Below the pieces are notes generated by a model. That model made no database searches. It saw only the letters and a list, made by a program, of their open reading frames with translations, and was not told where the DNA came from. Made by a program: the position numbers and the translations under genes. DNA of 64,000 bases, taken from positions 310,001 through 374,000 of the forward strand of contig NZ_JAMWYX010000003.1 of NCBI RefSeq assembly GCF_024305245.1, given 5' to 3'. Each line of letters begins with the position of its first letter. Position 1 is the first letter of the stretch. This document shows positions 44,984 to 55,829 of this stretch, in pieces. Source of the DNA: Erythrobacter sp. (GTDB lineage: Bacteria > Pseudomonadota > Alphaproteobacteria > Sphingomonadales > Sphingomonadaceae).

Positions 44984-45706
44984 ATGGACGTGAATGGCAA
45001 GGTGGTGCTGCTGACCGGCGGCAGCGCAGGCATCGGACGCGAAATCGCGCGCCAGCTGAAGGCTAAAGGCGCGAGCGTCGTCCTGACGGGCCGCGATCCC
45101 GCCCGGCTCGATGCGATGCGCGTCGAGGGGTTCGAGGTGCTTTCCGCCGACCTGTCGAACGCAGAAGGAGTCGATGCGCTGGTTGCCACGTTGGGGGATC
45201 GCAGCATCGATATCCTCATCAACAATGCCGGCCAGCTGGTCGATCACGACTTCCGAAAAGGCGCGCCCGATGCCGATGCGGCGGATGAAGGCATCTATGC
45301 AAACCTGTCAGCGCCGATCCGGCTGATAACCGCACTCGTCCCGCGCCTGCGTGACAGTCCGCTTGCAGCAATCGTCAACATCACCAGCGGGCTCGCCATT
45401 GCCCCCGCGGCGCGTCAACCGGTCTATTGCGCCACCAAGGCTGGCTTGCGGTTCTACACCCTGGCCCTGCGCGAACAGCTGAAGGACACATCCGTCCGCG
45501 TGATCGAAGCGCTGCCGCCGGTGGTCGATACCCAGATGAACGCGGGCAACCCGATGAAGAAAATGTCGGCGGATGAATGCGCGCGCCAGATCATCGCCGC
45601 CATCGAGCATGGGCGGTACGAGGCCAATATCGGCATGACCCGGACACTGCGGATCCTCGAATCGATCGCGCCATCGTTGGCGCGGCGGATCACGCTGCGG
45701 TTCTAG
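44984..45706 (+). CDS. Short-chain dehydrogenase/reductase, DltE-like
   Basis: A 240-residue Rossmann-fold oxidoreductase. Cofactor motif TGGSAGIG at 11-18, NNAG at 80-83, catalytic S135, Y148 and K152 (YCATK). Sequence style (NITSGLAIAPAARQPVYCAT, PPVVDTQMN) resembles DltE-type SDRs; the substrate is unknown. It is 29 bp behind gor and may be cotranscribed. Its stop overlaps the convergent FAD oxidoreductase in CTAG. Confidence 0.9.
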   Translation: MDVNGKVVLLTGGSAGIGREIARQLKAKGASVVLTGRDPARLDAMRVEGFEVLSADLSNAEGVDALVATLGDRSIDILINNAGQLVDHDFRKGAPDADAADEGIYANLSAPIRLITALVPRLRDSPLAAIVNITSGLAIAPAARQPVYCATKAGLRFYTLALREQLKDTSVRVIEALPPVVDTQMNAGNPMKKMSADECARQIIAAIEHGRYEANIGMTRTLRILESIAPSLARRITLRF

Positions 45707-46818
45707 GCGCCAAGGCGCGCAGGCGAGAACATCTCCGCCGCCAGCCCCGCCGCGGTGCAATCCTCGGGGAAGGGCAGGCCCAGAACCGCGCTTTCCGCAA
45801 TCCGCGACAGCGCGGGCGTGGTCTGGAAGCCATAGCCGCCTTGTCCGGCACACCACACAAAGCCGGGCGCGCCCGCCGCGTGGCCGATCACCGGCAATTC
45901 GTCCGGCGCAAAGCTTCTGAGGCCCGCCCATGAATGGCTGATTCGGCGGATCGGCAGGGTGGTCGCTTGGCTTACCCGGTCAGCCGCGATGGCGATATCG
46001 AGTTCCTCGGCCGCCGCATCGCAGGGATCGCTCGGCGTCTGATCCATCGACGAAGCAAGCAATTGGCCGCGCCCCTCAGGCAGCAGGTAGAAGCCTTCGC
46101 CCACCGTCTTGGTGAAGGGCCAGCCCCGCACGTCCTCGCCCTCCGGCGCGGCGAAGGAAATCACGGTGCGGCGCCGCGGTTGGAGGCCAATGGGCCGGGC
46201 GCCCGCCATCCGTGCGATGTGATCCGCCCATGCTCCGGCGGCGTTGACGATGATCGGTGCAGCGTAGGCCGCGCCGCCTGCCTCGACCCGCCAGTCGGAA
46301 CCATCCCGCACAATCGCGCTGACCCGCGCGCCGCTTACCAGTACCCCGCCAGCGCTGCGCAAAGCGGCCAGATTGGCCTGCAACATCGCGTCGGTATCCA
46401 GCTTCAGCGATCCGTGGTCGACCAGCGCGGCGTGGCAATGCTCAGGCCCCGCCTTCAACACCGGCAGCAGCGCGCGGGCTTCCTCCGGAGAAATGCGCGA
46501 ATAATCGCATCCGTACTGCCGGTGCACCGCCTCCAGCTCATCGAGCGCGTCCATCTGCGCGGTGTTGGCGATGTGCAGCGCCGGATGGCGCACGCCGAAG
46601 GGTGCAGCCGCCAGATCGGGCAGGCTCAATGCAGTCATCGCACGCACGATCCGTTCGCCCAGCCCGAAATGCGCGAAGGCGACGCTGCGGCCAGATGCGT
46701 GGTATCCGGGCGCGCTTTCGCCCTCCAGCACGGTGACTTTGCCATGGCGCGCAAGCCGTGCGGCCAGCGATAGCCCCGCGATTCCGCCGCCGATCACCAG
46801 CACATCGGATTGCTGCAT
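45703..46818 (-). CDS. FAD-dependent amino-acid oxidase-like protein (DAO family)
   Basis: A 371-residue flavoprotein with N-terminal dinucleotide motif VLVIGGGIAGLSLAARLA and a C-terminal WAGLRSFAPDELPVIG plus CAGQGGYGFQTTPALS, typical of the glycine oxidase/D-amino acid dehydrogenase family. The ATG at 46818 follows GAGGGAG. The substrate is unknown. It is divergent from pccB. Confidence 0.88.
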   Translation of the reverse strand: MQQSDVLVIGGGIAGLSLAARLARHGKVTVLEGESAPGYHASGRSVAFAHFGLGERIVRAMTALSLPDLAAAPFGVRHPALHIANTAQMDALDELEAVHRQYGCDYSRISPEEARALLPVLKAGPEHCHAALVDHGSLKLDTDAMLQANLAALRSAGGVLVSGARVSAIVRDGSDWRVEAGGAAYAAPIIVNAAGAWADHIARMAGARPIGLQPRRRTVISFAAPEGEDVRGWPFTKTVGEGFYLLPEGRGQLLASSMDQTPSDPCDAAAEELDIAIAADRVSQATTLPIRRISHSWAGLRSFAPDELPVIGHAAGAPGFVWCAGQGGYGFQTTPALSRIAESAVLGLPFPEDCTAAGLAAEMFSPARLGA

Positions 46819-46915
46819 CGCCTGCGCTCCCTCGCCGCCCGTCACTTTTGCCACGTTGACGCTTCGCACCGGCTAAGGCAACGACCTTGGCAAAGCAATC
46901 AGGAGAGCATCCCTC

Positions 46916-48448
46916 GTGTCCGCCAATATCGCCGAAATGGAACGCCGCCGCGAAGCTGCCCGGATGGGCGGCGGGGCCAAGCGCATCGAAGCCCAGCACG
47001 CCAAGGGCAAGCTGACAGCGCGCGAACGGCTCGACGTGCTGCTCGACGAAGGCAGCTTCGAGGAGCTGGACACCTATGTCGAACATGACTGCACCGATTT
47101 CGGGATGGAGACGCAGAAGATCCCCGGCGATGGGGTGGTGACCGGCAGTGGCACCATCAACGGGCGGCTGGTTTACGTGTTCTCGCAGGATTTCACCGTG
47201 TTTGGCGGCAGTCTGTCCAAACGCCATGCCGAGAAAATCTGCAAGGTGATGGACACCGCGCTGAAGGTCGGCGCGCCGGTGATCGGATTGAACGATTCGG
47301 GCGGTGCGCGGATTCAGGAAGGTGTGGCCAGCCTTGGCGGCTATGCCGAGGTGTTCCAGCGCAATGTTCTGGCGAGCGGCGTGGTGCCGCAGATCAGTCT
47401 TATCATGGGCCCGTGCGCGGGCGGGGCGGTGTACTCGCCTGCCATGACCGACTTTATCTTCATGGTGAAGGATTCCAGCTACATGTTCGTCACCGGACCG
47501 GAGGTGGTGAAGACCGTCACCAACGAGGTCGTGACGCAGGAAGAGCTGGGCGGGGCGATCACCCACACCACCAAGACCAGCGTTGCCGACTTGGCCTATG
47601 AAAACGACATCGATGCGCTGCTGGCGACCCGCCGTTTCTTCGACTTCCTGCCCCTGTCGAACCGCGAGGGCGTGCCCGATCTTCCCACTAATGATCCGTG
47701 GGACCGGCTGGAGGACAGCCTCGACACGCTGATCCCCGATAACGCCAACCAGCCCTATGACATGCACGAAGTCATCGCCAAGGTGCTGGACGAAGGGGAT
47801 TTCTTCGAAATTCAACCGGCCCATGCAGGCAACATCTTGTGCGGTTTCGGCCGCGTGGAAGGACGCACCGTGGGCGTGGTAGCGAACCAGCCGATGGTGC
47901 TGGCGGGCGTGCTTGACATCAATTCCTCGAAGAAAGCCGCGCGCTTCGTGCGCTTCTGCGATGCGTTTGAAATCCCGATCATCACCTTCGTCGACGTCCC
48001 CGGCTTCCTCCCCGGCACCGCGCAGGAACTGGGCGGGATCATCAAGCACGGCGCGAAACTGCTGTTCGCCTATGCCGAGGCGACCGTGCCCAAGATCACT
48101 GTGATTACCCGCAAGGCTTACGGCGGGGCCTACGACGTGATGGCATCAAAGCACCTGCGCGGCGATTTGAACTACGCCTGGCCCACGGCGGAAATCGCGG
48201 TGATGGGCGCAAAGGGCGCGGTGGAGATCATCTTCCGCCAGGACCGCGACAACCCCGAAAAGATCGCCGAAAAGACCAAGGAATACGAAGACCGCTTCGC
48301 CAACCCCTTCGTGGCGGCTAGCCGAGGGTATATCGACGAGGTGATCCATCCGCATTCGACGCGGCGGCGGATTGCGTTGGGGCTAAGGAAGCTGCGGACA
48401 AAGCAGTTGGAGAACCCTTGGAAGAAGCATGACAATATTCCGCTGTGA
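46916..48448 (+). CDS. pccB: Propionyl-CoA carboxylase beta subunit
   Basis: A 510-residue carboxyltransferase. It moves CO2 from biotin on PccA to propionyl-CoA, making methylmalonyl-CoA. Domain features are the N-half oxyanion region [14 protein letters not shown] and [17 protein letters not shown], and the C-half [14 protein letters not shown] and [17 protein letters not shown] start behind AGGAGAG. First gene of the propionate cluster (mce, mutase, bioB, pccA follow). Element B lies immediately after its stop. Confidence 0.95.
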   Translation: MSANIAEMERRREAARMGGGAKRIEAQHAKGKLTARERLDVLLDEGSFEELDTYVEHDCTDFGMETQKIPGDGVVTGSGTINGRLVYVFSQDFTVFGGSLSKRHAEKICKVMDTALKVGAPVIGLNDSGGARIQEGVASLGGYAEVFQRNVLASGVVPQISLIMGPCAGGAVYSPAMTDFIFMVKDSSYMFVTGPEVVKTVTNEVVTQEELGGAITHTTKTSVADLAYENDIDALLATRRFFDFLPLSNREGVPDLPTNDPWDRLEDSLDTLIPDNANQPYDMHEVIAKVLDEGDFFEIQPAHAGNILCGFGRVEGRTVGVVANQPMVLAGVLDINSSKKAARFVRFCDAFEIPIITFVDVPGFLPGTAQELGGIIKHGAKLLFAYAEATVPKITVITRKAYGGAYDVMASKHLRGDLNYAWPTAEIAVMGAKGAVEIIFRQDRDNPEKIAEKTKEYEDRFANPFVAASRGYIDEVIHPHSTRRRIALGLRKLRTKQLENPWKKHDNIPL

Positions 48449-48469
48449 GGTTCCGCAATGATCTTCTTT

Positions 48470-48555
48470 CGTCATTGCGAGCGTAGCGAAGCAATCCAGA
48501 GCGGTTTGCGTGACGCTCTGGATTGCCGCGCCGCCTTTGGCGGCTCGCAATGACG
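48470..48555. repeat. Left palindromic block of element B (86 bp)
   Basis: Outer arms CGTCATTGCGAGC (48470-48482) and GCTCGCAATGACG (48543-48555); inner arms GCAATCCAGAGCG (48491-48503) and CGCTCTGGATTGC (48514-48526). The right half also has its own hairpin GCCGCC-TTT-GGCGGC. The nuclease start codon ATG (48550) is part of the right outer arm. Confidence 0.92.
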
Positions 48556-48843
48556 AAGCTACCGGCGGTCTACATGATGGCCAGTATGCGGAACGGGACG
48601 ATCTACGTCGGTATTACCTCCGATCTGGCAAAGCGGGCATGGCAACATCGCGAAGGCTTGGCCGAAGGATTCACCAAGCAATACGATTGCAAATTGCTGG
48701 TCTGGTTCGAGCGGCACGATACGATGGAAAGCGCGATCATGCGGGAGAAGCAGATCAAGGCGGGCAACCGCAAAGCAAAGTTGTCCTTGATTGAATCGGA
48801 GAACCCGACTTGGCGTGACCTGTTCGAGGATATTGCACATTGA
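48550..48843 (+). CDS. GIY-YIG nuclease family protein (YhbQ/UPF0213-like), copy B
   Basis: A 97-residue GIY-YIG domain: AVYMMASM, YVGITSD, catalytic arginine in LAKRAWQHREG, glutamate in TMESAIMREKQIKAG, then LIESENPTWRDLFE. All expected active-site residues are present. Compared with copy A (36118) it keeps YVG-TSD, QHREG, REK and NP-W-DL but differs widely elsewhere. The ATG sits inside the left palindrome, with no clear ribosome site because the palindrome occupies that position. Translation may be weak or coupled to pccB. Confidence 0.9.
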   Translation: MTKLPAVYMMASMRNGTIYVGITSDLAKRAWQHREGLAEGFTKQYDCKLLVWFERHDTMESAIMREKQIKAGNRKAKLSLIESENPTWRDLFEDIAH

Positions 48844-48852
48844 GCCTACGAC

Positions 48853-48907
48853 CGTCATTGCAAACCGCTCCGGATTGCCACGGCGACTGCGTCGCCTCGC
48901 AATGACG
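48853..48907. repeat. Right palindromic block of element B (55 bp)
   Basis: CGTCATTGC (48853-48861) ... GCAATGACG (48899-48907), with CGGATTGCC and an internal hairpin GGCGAC-TGC-GTCGCC. The hairpin sequence differs from the left copy but pairing is kept. It ends 18 bp before mce. Confidence 0.88.
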
Positions 48908-48925
48908 AATGAGAGAGGGAATTCT

Positions 48926-49378
48926 ATGAAACTCGGCCGTCTCAACCACATCGGGGTCGCCACGCCCTCCATCGCGGTTTCCATCGCGTTCTACCGCGAC
49001 GTGATGGGCGCGACGAAGATCCACACGCCGTTCGATCTTGAGGAGCAGGGCGTGAAGGTCTGCTTCGTCGACACCCCCGGTGCGGACGGGGCGATGAACG
49101 GCACCCAGATCGAGCTGATCGAGCCGCTGGGGGAAAACTCCACGCTCGCGGGCTTCCTCGCAAAGAACCCGCTCGGCGGGCAGCATCATCTGTGTTTCGA
49201 GGTGCCCGATATTGCCGAAGCCCGCACCGCGTTCGAAGAACTCGGCAAGCGCATCCTCGGCCCCACGCGGATTGGCGCGCATGGCACCCCTATCTTTTTC
49301 GTCCATCCCAAGGATATGGGCGGCATGCTCACGGAAATCATGGAGACGCCGAAGGACGGCACCCATTGGTCTGATTGA
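48926..49378 (+). CDS. mce: Methylmalonyl-CoA epimerase
   Basis: A 150-residue vicinal-oxygen-chelate protein interconverting (S)- and (R)-methylmalonyl-CoA. Metal ligands are visible in RLNHIGVAT (H8), QHHLCFEVPD and the late MLTEIMET. The ATG at 48926 follows AGAGAGGGA. It lies directly after element B and before a family C repeat. Confidence 0.95.
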   Translation: MKLGRLNHIGVATPSIAVSIAFYRDVMGATKIHTPFDLEEQGVKVCFVDTPGADGAMNGTQIELIEPLGENSTLAGFLAKNPLGGQHHLCFEVPDIAEARTAFEELGKRILGPTRIGAHGTPIFFVHPKDMGGMLTEIMETPKDGTHWSD

Positions 49379-49384
49379 TAAACC

Positions 49385-49457
49385 CGTCACCCCGGCGCAG
49401 GCCGGGGCCCAGAAGCGGCGAGCGGCGAACCGGGTCCCGGCCTGCGCCGGGATGACG
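49385..49457. repeat. Palindromic repeat family C, copy 1 (73 bp)
   Basis: Begins CGTCACCCCGGCGCAG and ends CTGCGCCGGGATGACG, inverted copies of one unit with the inner hairpin CCCCGGC/GCCGGGG. No gene lies inside. It fills the mce-ech gap. The outer bases CGTC/GACG match elements A and B. Confidence 0.9.
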
Positions 49458-49474
49458 AAAAGAGAGAGAAGAAA

Positions 49475-50260
49475 ATGTCCTACGAAACCATCCGCGCCGA
49501 ACGCGACGGCCCGCTGCTGACCATCACGCTCAACCGGCCCGAGCGGCTCAACGCCATGGCCCCGCAGATGGCGGACGAAATCGGGCTGGCGTTCTACGAT
49601 CTGGGCGATGCGCGCGCGGTGCTGATCACGGGCGAGGGCAAGGGGTTCTGTTCGGGCGCGGACCTTTCCGCACGCGGCGAATCGAGCGCGGTGACGGGGA
49701 AGGGCGGCAGTCACAAGGCGCTCAGCAATCACTACAATCCCGCGATCAGCCAGATCATGCGGGCCGAGGTGCCGGTGATCTGCGCGGTCAACGGCCCTGC
49801 GGCTGGTGTCGGCTGCTCCCTCGCGCTGGCGGCGGATTTCACCATCGCCTCGAAGAGCGCCTATTTCCTGCAAGCCTTCGTCAATATCGGCCTTGTGCCC
49901 GATGGCGGATCGACCTGGCTGCTCGCCCGCGCGATCGGTCGCGCGCGCGCCACGCGGATGATGATGCTGGGCGAGAAGATCTCCGGCGAACAGGCGGAAG
50001 AATGGGGCCTGATCTACAAATGCGTCGTTGATGCCGACCTGATGGATGAAGCGCGCGCGCTGGCGACCAAGCTGGCGAACGGGCCGACGCTGGCCTACGC
50101 CACGATGAAGCGCAATATCGCAACCGCGCTGGACGGCTCGCTCCCGCAGGTGCTCCTCGCCGAGGCCGAAGGGCAACGCATCGCAGGCGCGAGCAAGGAC
50201 GCGATGGAGGGCGGCATGGCTTTCCTCCAGAAGCGGAAAGCTGAATTCAAGGGGGCGTAA
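49475..50260 (+). CDS. Enoyl-CoA hydratase/isomerase family protein
   Basis: A 261-residue crotonase-fold enzyme. Oxyanion-hole segments are GEGKGFCSGADLSARG (near 50-65) and AVNGPAAGVGCSLALAADF (near 107-125); NIGLVPDGGSTWLL suggests the PaaG/EchA-like isomerase group. The exact substrate is unknown. The ATG follows AGAGAGAGAAGA. It lies between mce and the mutase, so a link to branched-chain or odd-chain acyl-CoA breakdown is plausible. Confidence 0.9.
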   Translation: MSYETIRAERDGPLLTITLNRPERLNAMAPQMADEIGLAFYDLGDARAVLITGEGKGFCSGADLSARGESSAVTGKGGSHKALSNHYNPAISQIMRAEVPVICAVNGPAAGVGCSLALAADFTIASKSAYFLQAFVNIGLVPDGGSTWLLARAIGRARATRMMMLGEKISGEQAEEWGLIYKCVVDADLMDEARALATKLANGPTLAYATMKRNIATALDGSLPQVLLAEAEGQRIAGASKDAMEGGMAFLQKRKAEFKGA

Positions 50261-50293
50261 GCTCCCGATACAACCCCGCCCGTTTGCCCTGAA

Positions 50294-50386
50294 GTCCTGA
50301 GCTTGTCGAAGGATCGAAGGGCTGCTTTTCTTCGGGTGCATGGTTCAAATAGAAGGGCAGGGCTTCGACAGGCTCAGCCCGAACGG
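50294..50386. repeat. REP-like inverted doublet (family D) between ech and the mutase gene
   Basis: Left arm GTCCTGAGCTTGTCGAAGG; right arm GGCTTCGACAGGCTCAGC then CCGAACGG (to 50386). The transcript centre can pair CUGCUUUUCU with AGAAGGGCAG (10 bp). The right end is 13 bases before the mutase ATG. Confidence 0.88.
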
Positions 50387-50399
50387 ATATAGCTTAGCA

Positions 50400-52553
<2,154 letters not shown>

Positions 52554-52555
52554 CG

Positions 52556-53068
52556 ATGTTCGGGTTCCTGCGAAACATCTTCTTAAAAAAGCCGGTTGTT
52601 CAGGAAGCCGCGGCGCTTGAGCACATCAAAGGCATTTCGCCTTCGGACTTTGTAGATGGCAGTTATCCGTATGAAGACCGCGTTGCTAGAGCTTTGCTCT
52701 TCTTTGTAGGGAAGCAGGTTCTCTTGATGGGTTACGAGCTGGAAGCAGTCCCTATCGAGAAGCGTTTCGTGTCAAAGGGGTGTCGCGGATATTTGGTTGG
52801 TGTGGCACACGGGATCATCACTTGCCTTGGGCAGAAAGTCGATGAAAACTATTTGAACGACTTGGTGTGTTCATCCTTCATCCTTGTTTTTGGACGAGAA
52901 AATGGTCGAAAAATTGCTGAAGAGTTCTTGAGAGAGGGTATTCTGGGCACCGGCTTGGCCAACGGCTACGTATTTGGATCGAATGAAGTCGAGGCGGTTT
53001 TCTCTTCACCATCTGTAGATATCTCTTCGGGTGTGGGGTTTGACCACTTTGCAAATTTTGGAACGTGA
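52556..53068 (+). CDS. Hypothetical protein, low GC, inside the mutase-bioB operon
   Basis: A 170-residue protein I do not recognise. It begins [15 protein letters not shown], has a hydrophobic patch [16 protein letters not shown] and ends [13 protein letters not shown] content and codon use (many T- and A-ending codons) differ sharply from both neighbours, so it is probably acquired. Yet it is tightly fitted: GGAG at the end of the mutase gene serves as its ribosome site, and its stop overlaps the bioB start (GTGA). Confidence 0.75.
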   Translation: MFGFLRNIFLKKPVVQEAAALEHIKGISPSDFVDGSYPYEDRVARALLFFVGKQVLLMGYELEAVPIEKRFVSKGCRGYLVGVAHGIITCLGQKVDENYLNDLVCSSFILVFGRENGRKIAEEFLREGILGTGLANGYVFGSNEVEAVFSSPSVDISSGVGFDHFANFGT

Positions 53069-54081
53069 TTTTGACACACCCCCGTACCGACTGGAGCCGC
53101 GCCGAAATCGCAGGCCTTTTCGACCTACCCTTCACCGAGCTGCTGTATCAGGCCGCCAGCGTCCACCGCGAATACCACCCGCCTACGCAAATCCAGCTCT
53201 GCACCCTGCTCAGCATCAAGACCGGCGGTTGCCCGGAGGATTGCGGCTATTGCTCGCAGTCGGTGAAGGCCGACAGCGGCGTTGAGGCTACCAAGCTGAT
53301 GGACGTGCAGGCCGTGCTCCAGCGCGCGGCGCAGGCCAAGGATCAAGGCTCGCAAAGGTTCTGCATGGGCGCCGCTTGGCGCAATCCCAAGGACCGCGAT
53401 ATGCCCGCGATCGTGGAGATCGTGAAGGGTGTGCGCGACATGGGGCTGGAGACCTGCATGACGCTGGGGATGCTCGAACCGCATCAGGCCGCAATGCTGG
53501 CCGAGGCAGGTCTCGATTACTACAACCACAATATCGACAGCTCGCCCGAATATTACGAGCGCGTCATCTCCACCCGCGATTTCCAGTGCCGATTGGATAC
53601 GCTCGATCACGTGCGCAAGGCGGGGATCAACGTGTGCAGCGGCGGGATCGTCGGCATGGGCGAGACGCGCGAGGACCGGGTGGGCTTCATCCACACGCTC
53701 GCGACCCTGCCGCAGCATCCCGAGAGCGTGCCGGTGAATGCGCTGGTGCCGGTCAAGGGGACGGTGCTGGGCAATATGCTGGCTGATACCCCGCTCGCCA
53801 AGATCGACGATATCGAGTTCGTCCGCACGGTCGCGGTCGCCCGCATCACCATGCCGCGTTCGATGGTGCGGCTGTCGGCCGGGCGTGAGTCGATGAGCGA
53901 GGCAACGCAAGCTTTGTGCTTCCTCGCAGGCGCGAATTCGATCTTCACCGGCGACAAGCTGCTGACTGCGCCCAACGCGGGCGATGACAGCGACGGCGCG
54001 CTGTTTGCCAAGCTGGGGCTGACGGCGCTCAAGGGCGAGGAACCGGCGCGGGCCTGCAAGACGGCGGTGGCGGCGGAGTGA
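53065..54081 (+). CDS. bioB: Biotin synthase
   Basis: A 338-residue radical-SAM enzyme inserting sulfur into dethiobiotin. The 4Fe-4S motif is C56-x3-C60-x2-C63 (CPEDCGYC), with [12 protein letters not shown] and [10 protein letters not shown] downstream. GTG start overlaps the upstream stop. It supplies the biotin cofactor of PccA encoded 2.2 kb downstream. Confidence 0.97.
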   Translation: MILTHPRTDWSRAEIAGLFDLPFTELLYQAASVHREYHPPTQIQLCTLLSIKTGGCPEDCGYCSQSVKADSGVEATKLMDVQAVLQRAAQAKDQGSQRFCMGAAWRNPKDRDMPAIVEIVKGVRDMGLETCMTLGMLEPHQAAMLAEAGLDYYNHNIDSSPEYYERVISTRDFQCRLDTLDHVRKAGINVCSGGIVGMGETREDRVGFIHTLATLPQHPESVPVNALVPVKGTVLGNMLADTPLAKIDDIEFVRTVAVARITMPRSMVRLSAGRESMSEATQALCFLAGANSIFTGDKLLTAPNAGDDSDGALFAKLGLTALKGEEPARACKTAVAAE

Positions 54082-54103
54082 TTCTGTCCACGGGAGTAGC
54101 ACG

Positions 54104-54931
54104 ATGGCCCTCGCCTTCCTCGCCGCAGCGGCGCTCGCAGCGGCAACTCTCCCGGAGCCTCAACCGCTGACCATCGGCGAGACGGTGACGTTCGAAGCGG
54201 TCGGGGCGGAGCGGCAGGTCAACATCATCCTCCCGCCCGACTACGCCGCAAAGCCGGAGCAGCGCTGGCCGGTGGTGTATATGCTCGACGGAGCGGTGAA
54301 GCAGGACCTGATGATGGGCGCGGGCCTGATGCGTTGGGGGGCGCTGTGGGGGCGCAGCCGGGATGCGATCATCGTCGGGATCGAGACGAAGGACAGGCAG
54401 CGCGAATTGCTCCCCGAGACCGGCGATGCTGCCGAGCGCGCGAAATATCCCTCAGCGGGCGAAAGCGCAGCGTTCCGCGCGTGGCTGGCGGATACGGTCA
54501 AGCCGATGGTCGAAGCGCGCTATCGCCATGATGGCACCGCGATCCTCGTCGGCGAAAGCGCGGCGGGGCATTTCGTGGTCGAGACATGGGCCGAAGCGCC
54601 CGCGCTGTTCACCGGCTACGCGGCGATTTCACCCAGCCTGCAATGGAACAGCGAGGCGCTGAGCCGCCGCGCCTTGGCTACTACCGTCCGCCCGCCGCTT
54701 TACCTCAGCATCGCCGACGAGGGCGGGGCGACCGAGACGGGCATGGAGCGTCTGCTGGGCGCATTGCCCAAGGGCCAGCCCCACTGCTTCTCCGACCGCC
54801 GCAGCGAACTGCGACACGCCACCGCCTTGCACGGCCTTATGCCTGAGGCGCTGCAATATCTGCTGCCGACCGAGGCGGATTGGTTGGAGGAATACGGTAT
54901 GGTGCTGAGATGCGATCGGCGGGGAGGGTGA
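54104..54931 (+). CDS. Alpha/beta hydrolase, esterase D / IroE-like, probably secreted
   Basis: A 275-residue protein with an N-terminal alanine-rich hydrophobic stretch (FLAAAALAAATL) that may be a signal peptide. The nucleophile elbow is GESAAG with S152; VVYMLDGAVKQDLM and AAISPSLQWN are typical of the esterase D family, which includes siderophore esterases. The substrate is unknown. It follows bioB by 22 bp. Confidence 0.82.
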   Translation: MALAFLAAAALAAATLPEPQPLTIGETVTFEAVGAERQVNIILPPDYAAKPEQRWPVVYMLDGAVKQDLMMGAGLMRWGALWGRSRDAIIVGIETKDRQRELLPETGDAAERAKYPSAGESAAFRAWLADTVKPMVEARYRHDGTAILVGESAAGHFVVETWAEAPALFTGYAAISPSLQWNSEALSRRALATTVRPPLYLSIADEGGATETGMERLLGALPKGQPHCFSDRRSELRHATALHGLMPEALQYLLPTEADWLEEYGMVLRCDRRGG

Positions 54932-54945
54932 TTACGCTCAACCTC

Positions 54946-55027
54946 CGTCATCCCAGCGAATGCTGGGACCTGAAGTGGCAAGTGCTGTCCTATGCGGCCC
55001 AAGGCCTCAGCCTGCGCTGGGATGACG
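54946..55027. repeat. Palindromic repeat family C, copy 2 (82 bp)
   Basis: Begins CGTCATCCCAGCGAATGCTG and ends CTGCGCTGGGATGACG; the left hairpin is CCCAGC/GCTGGG. Same architecture and CGTC/GACG ends as 49385-49457, with different stem bases. No gene inside. Confidence 0.85.
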
Positions 55028-55037
55028 GAGTGGGGGC

Positions 55038-55829
55038 ATGACCCTCGGCTTCTCGGTCGGCACGCTGCTGCCCAAAGCGCGCGGTGGTGGGCAGCTTCGG
55101 ATGGGGCTGGTCAAGCTGGAGGAGCATCACTGGCTCGATCCCGCGCCCGATCTAGCGGCGCGCGCGGCTGGGTTTGCCGAATGGCCGCAAGCGGTGCAGC
55201 TGACGCCCGAGGTGGACGCTCCGGGCCGCGAGTTGGCCGCGATGCTCGGCGTGCCTGGCGCGCTTCCCGAAGCCGCGCTCACCGTTCACGAAGACCTGTG
55301 TTTGCTGACGAAATCCGAGAGCGAGGGCGTCTACCGCCTGATCGGTGCCGCCGTCGCATGGCCTTCCGACTGGCATCCGGCGGAGAAAATCGGCCTTCCA
55401 TTGCGCGCGCTTCACGCGCCGATTGCGGGGTATGAGGAGCAACTCGCCAACGGGGTCGATCGCTTCATGGAAACCCTGCGCCCCGGCCCGATCTATGCCC
55501 GCTGCAACTGGTTCATCGCCGCCACAGGCAATCGCCGCTGGCTGCCCGACCGCCCGCCGCAGCAAGCCTTCGCCCATGTCACCCCCGACAATGCCGGAGA
55601 GACCCTGTTCGTTCGCTCCGAACGCCAGACACTCCGGCGGTTGCCGCAGACGGGCGCGATCCTGTTCACCATCGGCATTTATGTCGAACCGCTCGGCAGC
55701 CTTTCCCCCGCCAATATCGCCATGCTGGGCAAGGCGGTGCAAACCCTTGTCAGCGGCGAGGGTGACCGCAGGGGTGCGCCCGCCTATGCTGACAGTCTAA
55801 TCGGTTTTGCTGAAAGGAACGCCGCATGA
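55038..55829 (+). CDS. DUF3445 protein (heme-dependent oxidative N-demethylase-like)
   Basis: A 263-residue protein matching DUF3445: HEDLCLLTKSE, AVAWPSDWHPAEKIGLPL, then LHAPIAGYEEQL, RCNWFIAATG and FVRSERQTLRRLPQTGAILFTIGIYV. A family member has been described as a heme-dependent N-demethylase; whether this one is so is unknown. It overlaps the next gene by 4 bp (ATGA). Confidence 0.82.
   Translation: MTLGFSVGTLLPKARGGGQLRMGLVKLEEHHWLDPAPDLAARAAGFAEWPQAVQLTPEVDAPGRELAAMLGVPGALPEAALTVHEDLCLLTKSESEGVYRLIGAAVAWPSDWHPAEKIGLPLRALHAPIAGYEEQLANGVDRFMETLRPGPIYARCNWFIAATGNRRWLPDRPPQQAFAHVTPDNAGETLFVRSERQTLRRLPQTGAILFTIGIYVEPLGSLSPANIAMLGKAVQTLVSGEGDRRGAPAYADSLIGFAERNAA

Larger units (their letters stand above)
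48470..48907. mobile_element. Putative GIY-YIG palindrome element B (438 bp)
   Basis: A unit with a long palindromic block on the left (48470-48555), a related block on the right (48853-48907) and a single GIY-YIG gene between. The outer ends are CGTC and GACG, as in element A. It occupies the pccB-mce gap inside the propionate operon, on the same strand. Mobility and cleavage are inferred. Confidence 0.6.

Noticed and set aside
48470..48555. Considered a tRNA, riboswitch or CRISPR repeat
   Set aside because: No cloverleaf, no repeated spacer pattern and no downstream metabolic logic; it fits a palindromic doublet shared with 48853-48907.
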